From assembly GCA_036924085.1 (NCBI GenBank), contig JAVGWX010000004.1, forward strand, positions 77,859,090 through 77,923,089: a stretch of 64,000 bases of DNA, read 5' to 3'. Of the stretch, positions 41,749 through 53,832 are shown one piece after another. A program made the translations under genes and the position numbers. The stretch comes from Ariolimax columbianus (taxonomy: Eukaryota > Mollusca > Gastropoda > Stylommatophora > Arionidae). The notes under the pieces were generated by a model, which saw only the letters and a list, made by a program, of their open reading frames with translations, was not told the DNA's origin and made no database searches. Position 1 is the first letter of the stretch. Every line of letters begins with the position of its first letter.

Positions 41749-42049
41749 ATAGATAGATATACATACATGCATACATTCATACACACATAATACTTTTTTC
41801 TTCCAATTCTCCATCAGACATGTCATCATCATACAGAACTCCAACAGAATGGTTTGTGACTGTCTGTGGCTGTCTTTGTGAGTCAGGGGCACGGTGCATC
41901 GATCTCCTCTTTGAATTTATTTGGAGCTGTTTACCTATCCTATGGCTGCTGCAGTTGTTAGTGTCGTTTCTCTTTGTTTCTTTTACTGTCTAATCGTCCC
42001 TACCCGAAATCACTACACTCATTTTTAATTTATGATTGTTTTGTCTGTT
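41749..42049. other. Unclassified spacer
   Basis: No feature recognised. Confidence 0.35.
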
Positions 42050-42785
42050 TGTTGTTGTTGTTTAATGCCCACAATGAGAATGTTAACTCTTTTCGTTAGA
42101 CAGTGAGGGTAGCAGCTTTTCTCACATCATTAGCGTGACGCTCACTACTACGGGGATCACGTCGATCAACACATCGTCCGCCAGACTACCTTGAAAACAG
42201 ACTCTTTCCAGAAAACGTTTCATGGAAGAAAGATAGAGAACTTGGTCAGTATGCAGTGCCTGAACCTTAAGTGTGGTCCTGGTCAGTATATTGTGCCTGA
42301 CCCTGAAGCAACATCCCGATCAGTATGTTGTGTCTGACCCTGAAATGACGTCCTGGTCAGTATATTGTGTCTGACCCCGAAGCGACGTCCTGGTCAGTAT
42401 ATTGTGTCTGACCCCGAAGCGACGTCCTGGTCAGTATGTTGTGTCTGACCCTGAAATGACGTCCTGGTCAGTAGATTGTGTCTGACCCTAAAATGACGTC
42501 CTGGTCAGTATATTGTGTCTGACGCTGAAATGACGTCCTGGTCAGTATATTGTGTCTGACCCTGAAATGACGTCCTGGTCAGTATATTGTGTCTGACCCT
42601 GAAGTGACGTCCTGGTCAGTATATTGTGCCTAACCTCGAAGCGACGTCCTGGTCAGTATATTGTGCCTAACCCTGGAGCGACGTCCTGGTCAGTATGTTG
42701 TGCCTAACCCTGGAGCGACGTCCTGGTCAGTATATTGTGCCTAACCTTGGAGGAACGTCCAGTATGTTGTGCCTGGCACGTCTAG
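42050..42785 (+). mobile_element. Element C: head plus 37-bp array
   Basis: Head 42050-42240: 'taatgcccacaatgagaatg', 'cagcttttctcacatcatta', 'ctactacggggatcacgtcg' and 'gccagactaccttgaaaaca'. The middle (the 'tgatgaagatggacc' part of A) is deleted. The array 42243-42770 has about 14 monomers of 37 bp: GTCAGTATATTGTGTCTGAC plus CCTGAAATGACGTCCTG. It ends TTGTGCCTGGCACGTCTAG. Confidence 0.85.
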
Positions 42786-43910
42786 CATTTTAGTTCCCCA
42801 ATTTGTTTGTTTAAATTTCGGTATCAGTTTCCTTCTATCGAACATAGCGTTGACCTTTCTTGTTCTTTATGATTAACAAACATAACGGCTAAGGAGAGCT
42901 CGCACAGCATATAAAAGTCATCAATGCGGAAATAAAAAAACACATTTCTTCAGGAAAAGCAAAGTAGGAACTGAGATAGTAATACTCATAGCGTTAGTAA
43001 GTGTGTAAGGGAGAGACCGAGAGAGAGAGAAAGAGCGAGAGAGAGAGAGAAAGGAGGAGAAAGAGAGATGTTGAGGAAGAATAGAGAAAAGGAAGGAACA
43101 GCAAAAGTGACAGATAAGCTGAGCATTCAAGCAAACTGTCAACCAGCTGTTCAAGTTTCCTCACAGACTTCTTAAGTCACACACAAAGACAGAGCCTTAT
43201 CAAAGGGGAGGGTCTATCGTGTGCCCAGACTTCCTGGAAGCTGACAGTTATACTCGCCGCAACGACCTCGCCTTAACAATGACAAGAAATTAGATTGGAA
43301 TAATTACATGGAAGAGAATTCTGGGAAACAATTTTTTTTAAATTGGTAAAAGTTTCACTCCTTGCGCCTCCCACACATCCGTCTCTCTGCATATCATCCC
43401 CATTCCTGTGTTAGTCCCATTTTGGGAGAAGTCTCCTTTCTGTATGCATGGGTCTTTTTGGAGAGCCACGTTGCTTGAGACTGCTCACTTTACGCAATAT
43501 TCTTGCTAAATTAATTAGATTTTCCTTGAGGAACGGGACGCCACTTTCAGCTACAGACATAGTCTTTTTTAACACAATTAAATCCTGTCGAGTCGGATAT
43601 TATATGGTAGTAGACATTAAGGCTTAAACTCTTAAACATCGCGTACAATCAGTTAACTGAATATAGAACAATCCATGGTACTATCCACTTAACATTATTT
43701 GAGCGTACAATTGCAACTGCAGCTCGCCTCATTGCAGTAAGTCTGTACGAAAGCATATATTGGTTTAAACAAAGCTAGTTTCCATCGCATTTTGTTTATA
43801 AATCTTTACATGATGAGATGCCAGCCCCAAGAACAGCTCTCCTTAGCCATTTTGTGTGTGCAGTACGTTGTTGGCGGATGCAGTATCATCAGTTCCTTTC
43901 AAATATTCTT
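42786..43910. other. Unclassified stretch
   Basis: GA-rich patch at 43010-43070; otherwise no repeat, SINE, LINE or gene signal recognised. Confidence 0.35.
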
Positions 43911-44505
<595 letters not shown>

Positions 44506-44507
44506 CT

Positions 44508-44662
44508 TCTGTGTTCGTTCTCAATCACACGCTACCAAGCCCCGAACAGGGTTTTGCAAGCAACAGGATTTAGTCTGGAGAATGGAAAGCGTATTGTTGC
44601 TAGTTTACAGCTTGACTGCGATATTTGCACCTTTCGTTCCAACAAATCCGTCGTCGGCAGCG
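44508..44662 (-). mobile_element. Repeat G, 3' part
   Basis: Minus strand: 'ttcgtccaacaaatccgtcg'-like core region, 'gcgatatttgcacctttcg' and 'gttcgttctcaatcacacgc', as in the 12705 copy. Its 3' end joins the CTT run, that is, a (GAA)n tail when read in its own orientation. Confidence 0.78.
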
Positions 44663-45184
44663 TATATTTATTTATCTACCTATCAACCTATCTGTCTCTG
44701 TCTGTATCTCTGTTTATCTTCGCTCTTTACACACCAAACAGGACACGAACGACAAAAAACTCCTATCCAGTGTGATAGGTATAAGGCTACTTTCTAAGCT
44801 CGTGTATGTTGTCTCGACCCATAGTTGAGCCCTTTTGGTTTGTAAATTACCCCGACATCACAACGGAAGTCCATTTAGTTGTTCAGTTTTTAGTGAGATT
44901 TTTGTTGAAGCCATTCTATTGTTTCCCATGAAACTCTGACCTGCCAGCTGGGCTGGATATTTTGTGTTTAGAGAAATTGCAGCCATCCTGAAATTGTTTG
45001 TGTTGACCAACCCACCATGTTTGTGTTGTGGGTTGTTTTCCCCCTACCTTGGAATGTCTACAAACACATCCTGTGGACACATTGGCTCGGACACACATTC
45101 CTGTGTTATTCACACACAGCGCGTTGCCTTAGGTGGGCAGGATGCGAGGAACAGAGGAAATGTGTCGGTCAGTCATAGGTGAAA
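44663..45184. other. Unclassified stretch
   Basis: Nothing recognised. Confidence 0.35.
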
Positions 45185-45965
45185 TGTTTGTATGTGGGTG
45201 TGTGTTATGTGATTGTTGGTGTGTGTGTGTGTGTGTGTATTGTGTGATTATGTTGTCGGTCTGCGTGAGTGCATCCTGTGTTTGTGTGAGAGTACTGTGT
45301 GTTTGTGTGAGTGTATTGTGTGTTTCTGTGAGTGTAGTGTGTGTGTTGGTGTGAGTGTGTGAGTGTATTGTGTGCTTGTGTGAGTGTGTGAGTGAGTGTA
45401 GTGTGTGTGTTGGTGTGAGTGTGTGAGTGTATTGTGTGCTTGTGTGTTTGTGTGAGTTTATTGTGTGCGTGTGTGAGTGTATTGTGTGCTTGTGTGAGTG
45501 TGTGAGTGTATTGTGTGCTTGTGTGAGTGTATTGTGTGCTTGTGTTAGTATATTGTGCAAGTGTATTGTGTGAGTCTGTGACTGTATTGTGTGCTTGTGT
45601 GGGTGTATTGTGTGCTTGTGTGAGTGTATTGTGTGCTTATGTGAGTGTGGAAGTGTATTGTGTGCTTGTGTGAGTGTGGGAGTGTATTGTGTGCTTGTGT
45701 GAGTGTATTGTGTGCTTGTGTTAGTGTATTGTGTGCTTGTGTGAGTGTGTAAGTGTATTGTGTGCTTGTGTGAGTGTATTGTGCGAGTGTATTGTGTGAG
45801 TATGTGACTGTATTGTATGTTTGTGTGTGTATTGTGTGAGTGTATGAGTGTTTTGTGTGTTTGTGTAAGTGTACTTTGTGTGTAATTGAATTAAGTGTTT
45901 GTAAGTGCATTGTGAGTTTATAAGTGAATTGTGTGTTTGTAATAACGCATTGTGTGTCTCTGACG
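45185..45965 (+). repeat. GT-rich minisatellite
   Basis: Irregular units such as GTGTGAGTGTATTGTGTGCT plus TGT, about 22-24 bp, with embedded (GT)n at 45221-45238. Minus frames rich in His/Thr are artefacts. Confidence 0.95.
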
Positions 45966-46084
45966 GCGTAATGTTCATAGACATGTAACATACCTCTTCA
46001 GAATATGTAGTAAAACTACTATTTGTTCTTTTTCCTTTTCCAAGATATCTGTTGACTTCTATTCTTAGGCATCTAACACAAAGT

Positions 46085-46310
46085 CACCATCATCATCATT
46101 ATCATCTGGTTAGTGAGTTATAAGACTGGCTGTAATGTTGTGTGAGCATGTCTCACAATTTGGCCCTTTCCTCTGGTTTGGACAGTCATAAGACTGGCTG
46201 TAACGTTATCGGAGCATATCTCTCCATTTGACACTAGCCTCTGGCTAGTCAATCGTAAGACTGGTTGCAAGGTTGTCTGAGCATGTCTCTCCATTTTGAC
46301 CCTGTTCTCT
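46085..46310 (+). repeat. About 63-bp tandem repeat, 3+ copies
   Basis: Units with CATAAGACTGGCTGTAATGT, TGTGTGAGCATGTCTCACAA and TTTGGCCCTTTCCTCTGG, diverged 15-20%. Confidence 0.85.
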
Positions 46311-46507
46311 ACAGCTCTCTTCATTTCAACATAGATTCATACTATAGTGTCTCTGCATGCCTGAGATGTAAGGGTGAGTCTTATCGTCGTCCGCCTTCTT
46401 TCCTGTATCTTGCCCTCAAGTATCGTCTGTTGAAGACTTTCTTAAATTGTCTTCCTGACAACTCAATCTTCGTTTGATATTACTTTCATTATTTGTTTTT
46501 GAATTCT
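46310..46507 (-). mobile_element. RTE-type LINE end (part 2)
   Basis: The minus strand matches 35220-35340: 'gtcttcaacagacgatactt', 'gggcaagatacaggaaagaa', 'agactcacccttacatctc'. It continues the LINE at 46953-47310; element D lies between. Confidence 0.75.
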
Positions 46508-46517
46508 TACCTCAGAA

Positions 46518-46942
46518 AGGTGAAAGAAAGGGGGGGGGGGGGGTGAACTTAGGCGCTAGTCCGGCCTCAGGCACAACTTACTGACCAAGACGTTGGGTCA
46601 GGCTCAGGCACAACTTACTGACGAGGACGTCGGGTCAGGCTCAGGCACAATATACTGACTCAGACCACTATCTGTCTTACAAATAGCGGTCTTTGGAAAC
46701 AGGTTGTTTTCAAGGCAATTTGGCTAACGAGATGTGGATCGACGTAATCCCTGTAGTAGTAAGTGCCACGCAGATGAAGCCAAGCATGTCGCAACCGTCT
46801 GGAGGACCGCGGTCCACCATCAGCACACTCGGGATGTGAGGAAAGCTAGTACAACCCACCACGTACTGGCTTATCAGGGCGCACAAAAGAGCGAGTAATC
46901 GTACCCATTGTTGGTATTGAATAACATCCACAAAAACAACAA
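46518..46942 (-). mobile_element. Element D: short-array copy with 10-bp TSD
   Basis: A 425-bp insertion flanked by TACCTCAGAA at 46508-46517 and 46943-46952. Minus-strand order: TTGTTGTTTTTGTGGATG, TTTTGTGCGCCCTGATAAGC, GGGTTGTACTAGCTTTCCTC, TGATGGTGGACCGC, GGCTTCATCTGCGTGGCAC, CTACTACAGGGATTACGTCG, TCGTTAGCCAAATTGCC. Then about three 37-bp monomers (GTCAGTAAGTTGTGCCTGAG, CCTGACCCAACGTCTTG), CGGACTAGCGCC and a C-tract. The host is a LINE, so both boundaries are clear. No terminal inverted repeats seen. Confidence 0.85.
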
Positions 46943-46952
46943 TACCTCAGAA

Positions 46953-47310
46953 GGAATAGTCATTGGACCTTCTTTCTGTCCAACTCACTCGCTCTTTTCT
47001 ACTGTAACACCACATTTCAAACACCTCCAAGCTTGTTGTTATCCTTCCTGGTGTCAGTGTCCATGTTTCAGCCTCATACATGAGTAGTTTCTCTTATTGT
47101 TCTCAGTTCTATCCTGATATTAGTTGAGGTTAGCAGCTTCAGCATTTTCTTTGAAACTGTTTTGCCATTTGCAATCATTGTCTTCATTTCCGGTTCGTTG
47201 CGGGCAGCTTTTGTGATGACTTGACCTAAATATGTCAATTTCTGTACTTGTTCGATTATTTCTTCATTGACTATTATATTTATTTGCTTATGTTGTAGAT
47301 GTAACACAAT
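46953..47310 (-). mobile_element. RTE-type LINE (part 1)
   Basis: The minus frame encodes 'LQHKQINIIVNEEIIEQVQK', 'LTYLGQVITKAARNEPEMKT', 'MIANGKTVSKKMLKLL', then 'YEAETWTLTPGRITTSLEVF' and 'EMWCYSRKERVSWTERRSND'. Same family as 34985. Continues at 46507 beyond element D. Confidence 0.8.
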
Positions 47311-47379
47311 GTATGTTATAGTGTCTATTGATATAGGTTATTCGTATTTTTCGTACTCTTTCAGATCTTGACTTTAATG

Positions 47380-47945
47380 TCAACTTCAACGGGAGATGAT
47401 TTGGATGTTGGGAGATGATCTAGATGTTGGGAGATGATCTGGATGTTTGGAGATGATCTGGATGTTAGGAGATGATTTTGATGTTGTGAGCTGATTTGAA
47501 TGTTGGGAGATGATTTGGATGTTGTGAGGTAATTTGGATGTTGGGAGATGATTTGTATGTTAGGAGATGATTTGAATGTTGGGAGATGATTTGTATGTTA
47601 GGAGATGATCTAGATGTTGGGAGATGATCTGGATGTTGGGAGATGATCTGGATGTTAGGAGATGATTATGATGTTGTGAGCTGATTTGAATGTTGGGAGA
47701 GGATTTGGATGTTGTGAGGTGATTTGGATGTTGGGAGATGATTTGTATGTTAGGAGATGATTTGAATGTTGGGAGATGATTTGAATGTTGGGAGATGATT
47801 TGGATGTTGTGAGGTGATTTGGATGTTGGGAGATGATTTGTATGTTAGGAGATGATTTGAATGTTGGGAGATGATTTGTATGTTGGGAGATGATTTGGAT
47901 ATTGAGAAATGATTTGAATGTTTAGAGATCATTTGGATGATGGGA
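47380..47945 (+). repeat. 20-bp minisatellite, about 28 copies
   Basis: GGATGTTGGGAGATGATTTG with variants TTAGGAG, GTGAGCTG, GATCTAG. Blocks of about 220 bp (47400 and 47610 starts) share the same variant order, indicating block duplication. Confidence 0.95.
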
Positions 47946-48929
47946 GTGAAGATGATGGAAGATTATTTAGAATGTAGGAAATGAAGTTTGGTGCTACAGT
48001 TAGCCTACCGGTTATAGTACAAGTCTCCCAACAGACCTACAATAGTGACTCGGATGTGAACACAATTGTCAATTTTGTTTGAAGGATATGCAGAACCGGT
48101 TCAAAATGGCAAGACATTTATGTCTTCGGGAACTCGCTGTGTATTTCACGCCAGATTATTCACCGCTGATGGTAGTCCCTGGGATGTGGTCTAATGGCAA
48201 GCCGTTTTGGCCGTGTTCTGAAGCATTATGTTTGTATAAGAATGTACATGTGTTGAAAGTTACAGCATTTTGTGTTTTCGTGAACTTACGTAGTATGGGG
48301 AAGAGCCATAACGTCACGATCCTTTGATATGACGTCGTTAATTGTTCCGTAGTGTACTCTTAAAACACAGCTTACTTTAGCAACATGCCTTCTGGCTCAC
48401 GGGAAAATCCCGTTAATCCGTCACATTCCTAGGCCGACTAAATAACATAACTTGTATGTGTCAACTATAAAAGAGTGTTCGAGAAACAACGATAGCTATG
48501 CAATTAGTTTCAGCACGGTTTCTGTGAAAGAATCACTCTCAACAGGGATTTGTTGTGTTCTATACCATGAATTTGCTTTACTTCTCTTCGTGGAACATGG
48601 ATTGATTATAAACCTTGGCACAATATTAATTCTGTTATTTAGTCGGCCTAGAAATGTGAGGTTGTGTTACAGTCCACCTGCCATTATCATTTGTTCTGGG
48701 CATCTTAGGGCGACCTCATTTTCTTTTGCCATTAACTGCACCTCGGGGTATCATATTGGGAAATTCATAATAGATTATCACATAGCAGTCCAACAGAAAC
48801 ACTGCAGAGGGATAGGATGGTTCGGAGAAAACCATCATGGAATTTCAGAAAGGCTAACTGGGACCATTATGGCCAGGAAACTGATGCTGGGTTTAGTCAA
48901 ATAAGTAAGAATGATGACGTCAGTACAAC
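47946..48929. other. Unclassified stretch
   Basis: Frames of 82 (48079-48327) and 150 codons (48452-48904) are open on the plus strand, but neither shows recognisable motifs; the second has a hydrophobic middle. I would not call them genes without transcript data. Confidence 0.35.
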
Positions 48930-51845
48930 TTTCAAACATGTGCCGCCATCTCAACAGCTGAGATGGCATGCATCCCACAGGGGACGTACAGGAAATATAA
49001 GCCGTACTGGAACCCAGAGCTGGAGGCAGCCGTCAAAGAGATGAGAAAGGCCATGAACAAAGTCGAAAAAACTCCAAATACCCGAAATAAAACAGAGGAC
49101 AATAGATAGACAGCAAAAGTAATATATATTTCTAAACGAAAGCAAGCGGAAGACTGGGAGAAAAAATTGTAGCAAGTTGGATCTAAAAAGAGAAAGGAAC
49201 AAGGCGTGAAGATTACTGAGCAATCTTAAAGGGAACAAGAGAAAGTCAAACCCAACACCTCTGGTCAGAGAATCTGGAGACGAAATAGGATCAAACACCA
49301 AGAAAGCCGAGATCTTTTCTTTAACAAATGTTACGCTAGAGTAACACAGCGCAAGGATGAAAACTGCCAGATAAAGCACTTTTAAAGGACTCCACCAATA
49401 TAGTTGCCTTTAAAAATCACATCTTCCCAAGAACTGAGCATGACTTTGAGGAAACTGGCAAAAAGTAAAGTACCAGGACCAGATAAATTTAACAGCATTT
49501 TAATGGTTTTTCAACAAAACATGTGACGAAGTACAGTTGCCATCAATACGGCTATCAGCAACTATCAAACCCATACTGAAGAAAGTGAAACAACCAGCAA
49601 CACCTGGAAGCTATAGACCTGTGTCGCTCACTTCATGTTTAGGTAAAGTGGTTGAAAGAAGGTAAACAGCAAACTATATTGGTGGCTGGAAAACAAAAAT
49701 CTCCTTGATAGAAACCAGGCAGGGTTCAGGCAGGGTTCAGGCGCGGATGATCTCTTATTTAGCTTTACACAGAATGTGATGGATATTCCAAGATGGAAAA
49801 AAGCACACTAGCAGTTTTTATTGATCTACAGCATGCATATGGCAGAGTCTAGAGGAAAGGCCTTTTGACGAAAATAAGGAAAATGGGAATAGTAGAAAAG
49901 ATGATCAAATGGATACAGGTCTTCCTAACCAACAGAACCATAAATACGTTCCAGGCGCAAAATCAAGTAAAAAAACGTTAGAAGAAGGACTGCCACAGGG
50001 CTCTCCTCTGAGCTGCACACTTTTCCTCATCTATATTAATGATCTCACTAGACATCTAAACGTGTCACAAGCATTGTTTGCTGATGATCTCGCCATTTGG
50101 ACCACCGAGAAATATCCCATTTGGGCGAAAGCCAGATCAACAGAGCACTACCAACAATTTTAGTATACTACGAACTGTGGACAAAGATAAACACAGAAAA
50201 CCATATACACATATTCTCCCGCAGTCATAAAGAAGCAAAGAGATTCATTAACATCAAAATGAATGGGGAATTACTAGTAAAAGAGGATACCCCAGTTTAT
50301 CTAGGAGTAACACTGGACAGACAGTTGAAATTTGGCAGCCACATCTGCAATGTCAGAAGTAAACAAACCAAGCGTTTGAACTTAATCAAAAGACTTGCTA
50401 GTACAAATTGGGGAGCTGATAAACAAACTCTTCGGCAACTATACCTTTGTTATGTATGACTGGTGATGGACTACAGCCTACCCATACAGATGACTGTGAA
50501 TAAAAATAATATCTCATCTATTGACCGAGTGCAGAATCAAGCTCTTAGACTATTTTTGTGGAGGGATGTGATGAACACCTACAGCGGCGTGCGAGATATA
50601 GGCCAAAATAGAACCGCTAGATATCAGAAGAAATGGGGCACTGACTGAAGCGGTAGAAAGATACAAGAGACAAGAAACAAACCATCCAAACGGGGTACAC
50701 ATAGACACTTGGTAGCAAAAGAGAAAACTAAAGCAATTGTCTCCACTGGATATAGCAACAGAGGAAAGCCATATTCACCATCTACCAGCCGAGAGAGAAA
50801 CGGAAAATAGGTTTTTTAGACCACCGCCTTGAGAAAATCTTTGCCTGCCAGTCATAAAAACACACCTGACAGAAAAGGCAGCCACCAATGAGACTACACA
50901 TAATATCCTGAAAACATGTGTCTTGGAGACAGTCTCTAGCTACCCAAAATCGGCAGTCCTGGTCTATACGGATGGATCAGCATTAAAATCTACTCTCTTT
51001 TACAGGGTATGGTATCCAAATGAAATACCCGGATGGGTCCATATACGAGTTTGTGATTCAAGCGACAAAAACCGTTCAAATGATGAAGCGGAGGCCGAGG
51101 CTATAAAGACAACAGTTGAGATTTTGCACCAACAGTTTGACTTAGGCGAATTGTTGCCGATGGATTTTATGATTTTTAGTGACACCCAAGTCGGTTCTGG
51201 AGGCGCTGAAGAACACTCCATACAAAGAAAAGGAGATATTCTTGGTGGGGAGGGCGATCAACAACATCATCACTGCCCACGGGATAAATGTCACCTTGTA
51301 AAGGATCCCTTGACATAGTGGGCTACTAGCGAACGAGATGACCGATAGATTGGCAATAACAGGAGCCTCGAAACAACAATTGGATAGACCCTGCAGTAAA
51401 CACACAGTAACAGGAATTATTAAGAATAATACTCGAGAAATCTGGATGAACAGGTGGGCGACTGGAACAACAGGTCGCAGTGTATTTAGCGAAAGGTCAC
51501 AGCCAAAAAGTACCGATGACATAAAGAAACTACATAGGAAAGATCAAAGTCACATCTTTCAGTTCCAAACAGGACATACCAGAGTCAATAGCCACTTGAA
51601 CGGCGCATCAATCCCCAGTACCTGCCCTTGTGCTGTCATTGCTCTCACCCTAATGAAACAGTTCGATATCCACTCGTTGAGTGCAAGGCGCTTGTGGACA
51701 TGAGGAAAATATTCTTACAAGCACTGCCGACAATTGCTAACACACTGTACGGAGCAATGAAACAACTGAAGAAGACCTGTATCTACATAATGATGGCTTG
51801 CTCAGCAGCTATGGCATAACAACAACAACAACAACAACAACAACA
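48930..51845 (+). mobile_element. I-group LINE, decayed, (CAA)n tail
   Basis: Order and spacing match I-group copies 1-3, but with many frameshifts and stops. Linker 'GTYRKYKPYWNPELEAAVKE' is at about 48980. RT shows 'SYRPVSLTSCLGKVVE' (about 49610), 'EGLPQGSPLSCTLFLIYIND' and catalytic FADD (about 50077-50088), then 'YLGVTLDRQLKFGSHI' and 'NWGADKQTLRQLYLCYV'. RNase H shows 'VLVYTDGSA' (about 50960) and 'NDEAEAEAIKTTVEI'. The Cys/His end 'CCHCSHPNETVRYPLVECKA' is near 51628. The stop TAA is followed at once by (CAA)8. Protein divergence from copies 1-3 marks a separate, older subfamily. Confidence 0.85.
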
Positions 51846-51964
51846 TAAACATGACAAGCAAGAGCACAAGCCTAACACATTCCATCTACGGCATCTGCAA
51901 TCCATTCTTGTAATTACATGCAGGGATAGAGTGACAAATACAGAGGTGCTCTCACACCGGTCTC

Positions 51965-52530
51965 CCAATCATGTACAATCTCCTTAGACAGCGAAGTCTA
52001 CGATGGCTTGATCATGTTCGTCACATGAAAGATGGTCACATTCCCAAAGATATCCTCTATGGGCAATTGACGAATGGCAAAATAAAAGAGTCGGCCGATC
52101 ACAGGTGAGGTTCAAAAATGTGTGTAAGTGTGATATGAAGGTCCTGAACATGAGTCTGGCATCCTGGTGAAACAAAGCTGCAGACCGGTCCAAAGGTCAT
52201 CTCGCCAATGGGAAAGATATTCTCTCGAAACACAAAGTAGGGAAACGACAACGCCGCAAGGAGAAAGAAGAAAACAGCTAAGTATACATTTTTGTTGTTT
52301 TAGTTGTTTGTTTTTTACACCTCTCAAAGTCATATCGCCAAGTCATATCGACAAGTAAAACTGATCGTCACCTCCCCAACATAACTGCAGGCCGCCTGGG
52401 ATGCACCATCAGACGCGGTCATGAACATGGTCATACGACGCGACGGGCCCTGGTCGCCTAAGCGTCATATTGATTGAAAGTCATATCATCCTATAATCAG
52501 TCATGACTAAAAGGCCTACTTTACTAAAAA
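51965..52530 (+). mobile_element. LINE C-terminal fragment and 3' UTR
   Basis: Same family as 8150: 'RQRSLRWLDHVRHMKDGH'-like sequence, 'LYGQL', 'RFKNVCKCDMKVLNMSLASW', 'GKRQRRKEKEE', then 'gtcatatcatcctataatca' and an 'aaaggcctactttact' end. A stop and frameshifts interrupt it. Confidence 0.78.
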
Positions 52531-52649
52531 ACGCAAGATGGAAGATGAAAAATGGAAATCAATAAAAGATTAGGGATGGCTAAATCTATTGTCCCAAACA
52601 AAAGTTACATATTGACATAAAAACAAACAACTTACAAGTGAAAAATGGA

Positions 52650-53150
52650 AGTCTTCATGAATATATATATATTAGTTAGTTGCCCATCGAAAGCGAAGAT
52701 GCGGCATGTCAGACATGTTTATTCAGATGTAACTGTACAGTCCGATCTGAGCGTGACAAACCCTACCGCACGTAGAGCACACGTGAACAGCATTCGTAGT
52801 TGGGGTGTCTTGCATTATTTCCTTTCGTGCAGCTCGCTTTTCTTACACCTCCATGATGGTCCTCTGCTCAGCGTTGCAAACACCATGTGTGACGACAGTG
52901 CGCCAGGCTGAGCGGGTCGGAGCAAGCAGCTCCCAGTCAGCAACATTAATGAGAAACTTTTGAAAGAAACGTTTAGAATGTCTTTGTATCGTTTCTTTTG
53001 TCCCTCATGCGAGCGCTATCCTGTCGTGAGCTCACCGTACATCAGTTGTTTAGGGAGGCACTCATCTCACATTCGAACAACATGCCCTGTTCATCTGTTC
53101 TGGGCTCTCTGTAGCAGCGTATGGATGCCAGAGAGTCTAGCCCTGCTGAT
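52650..53150 (-). mobile_element. LINE C-terminal region with Cys/His end
   Basis: The minus strand encodes 'KQLMYGELTTG', 'GQKKRYKDILNVSFKSF', 'HGVCNAEQRTIMEV' and 'VCSTCGRVCHAQIGLYSHI' (with a frameshift), an intact C-x2-C-x10-H motif; relatives at 36277 and 38300. The end lies at the 'atatatatatattagttag' stretch near 52665. Confidence 0.78.
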
Positions 53151-53284
53151 AACTTATTAGTCCTTCCTGTTTGGGGTGGAAAAGTGCACAAGTAATAAAC
53201 AGAGAAAATAACTACTTCCTTTGAAATGTGGATACATAGAAGGCTGTGAAGCACGTAGTAGAAAGGTAAGACCATGCTGAAGAC

Positions 53285-53525
53285 GGATGTGACGGACCGA
53301 AAGGTGCAAAAATCGCAGTCAAGCTGTAAATTACGCCACAACGCCTTCCAATCTCTAGTCTACATCTTGCTACCTGCAAAGCCCTTTTCAGCGAGAAATT
53401 GAGAACGAACGAACGAAGAAGAAGAAGAAGAAGAAGAAGAAGAAGAAGAACAAGAAAGAGAAGAAGAAGAAGAAGAAGAAGAAGAAGAAGAAAAGAAGAA
53501 GAAGAAGAAGAAGAAAGAAAATCTG
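53285..53525 (+). mobile_element. Repeat G, 3' half, with (GAA)n tail
   Basis: 'gatgtgacggaccgaaaggt', 'gcaaaaatcgcagtcaagct', 'cgccacaacgccttccaatc' and the end 'gagaacgaacgaacgaagaa' running into about 100 bp of GAA/AAG. The tail suggests G was retroposed with the same tail type as the I-group LINE. Confidence 0.82.
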
Positions 53526-53607
53526 AACAAATAATAAAGTCTTGCAGACATTAGAGGTGCAAAGAAAATTTGATTAAAGAAACTCAGAAACGCCGGCGTA
53601 CTATTTC

Positions 53608-53832
53608 TAGAAAAGAGAAGAATTCTAGGTGACAATACAGATTTATAAAACAATCCACGGACAAGATTAATTAGATTTTAACAAGTTTTTCAAAATTCAA
53701 CCACCTGCAAGAACAAGAATGCACAGCTACAAATCAATTAAAGAAAGATTCAGATTAGATACCAGGAAATATGTTTTTAGTCAGAGAGTAGTACATGCTT
53801 GGGATACATTGCCACAGGAAATAGTGGAGACA
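53608..53832 (+). mobile_element. CR1-like LINE, 3' end, left part
   Basis: 'agagaagaattctaggtgac', then coding for 'RFRLDTRKYVFSQRVVHAWD' and 'TLPQEIVET'. Interrupted at 53832 by I-group copy 3; continues at 54752. Confidence 0.82.

Noticed and set aside
42050..42785. Helitron-like (pearl) assignment of the 37-bp-array family
   Set aside because: Architecture is suggestive, but element D has a 10-bp TSD, which Helitrons do not make, and no Helitron end hairpin was found.
48452..48904. 150-codon frame as a membrane protein
   Set aside because: Only moderate hydrophobicity, no homologous motif, and it runs toward a decayed LINE; evidence is too weak.
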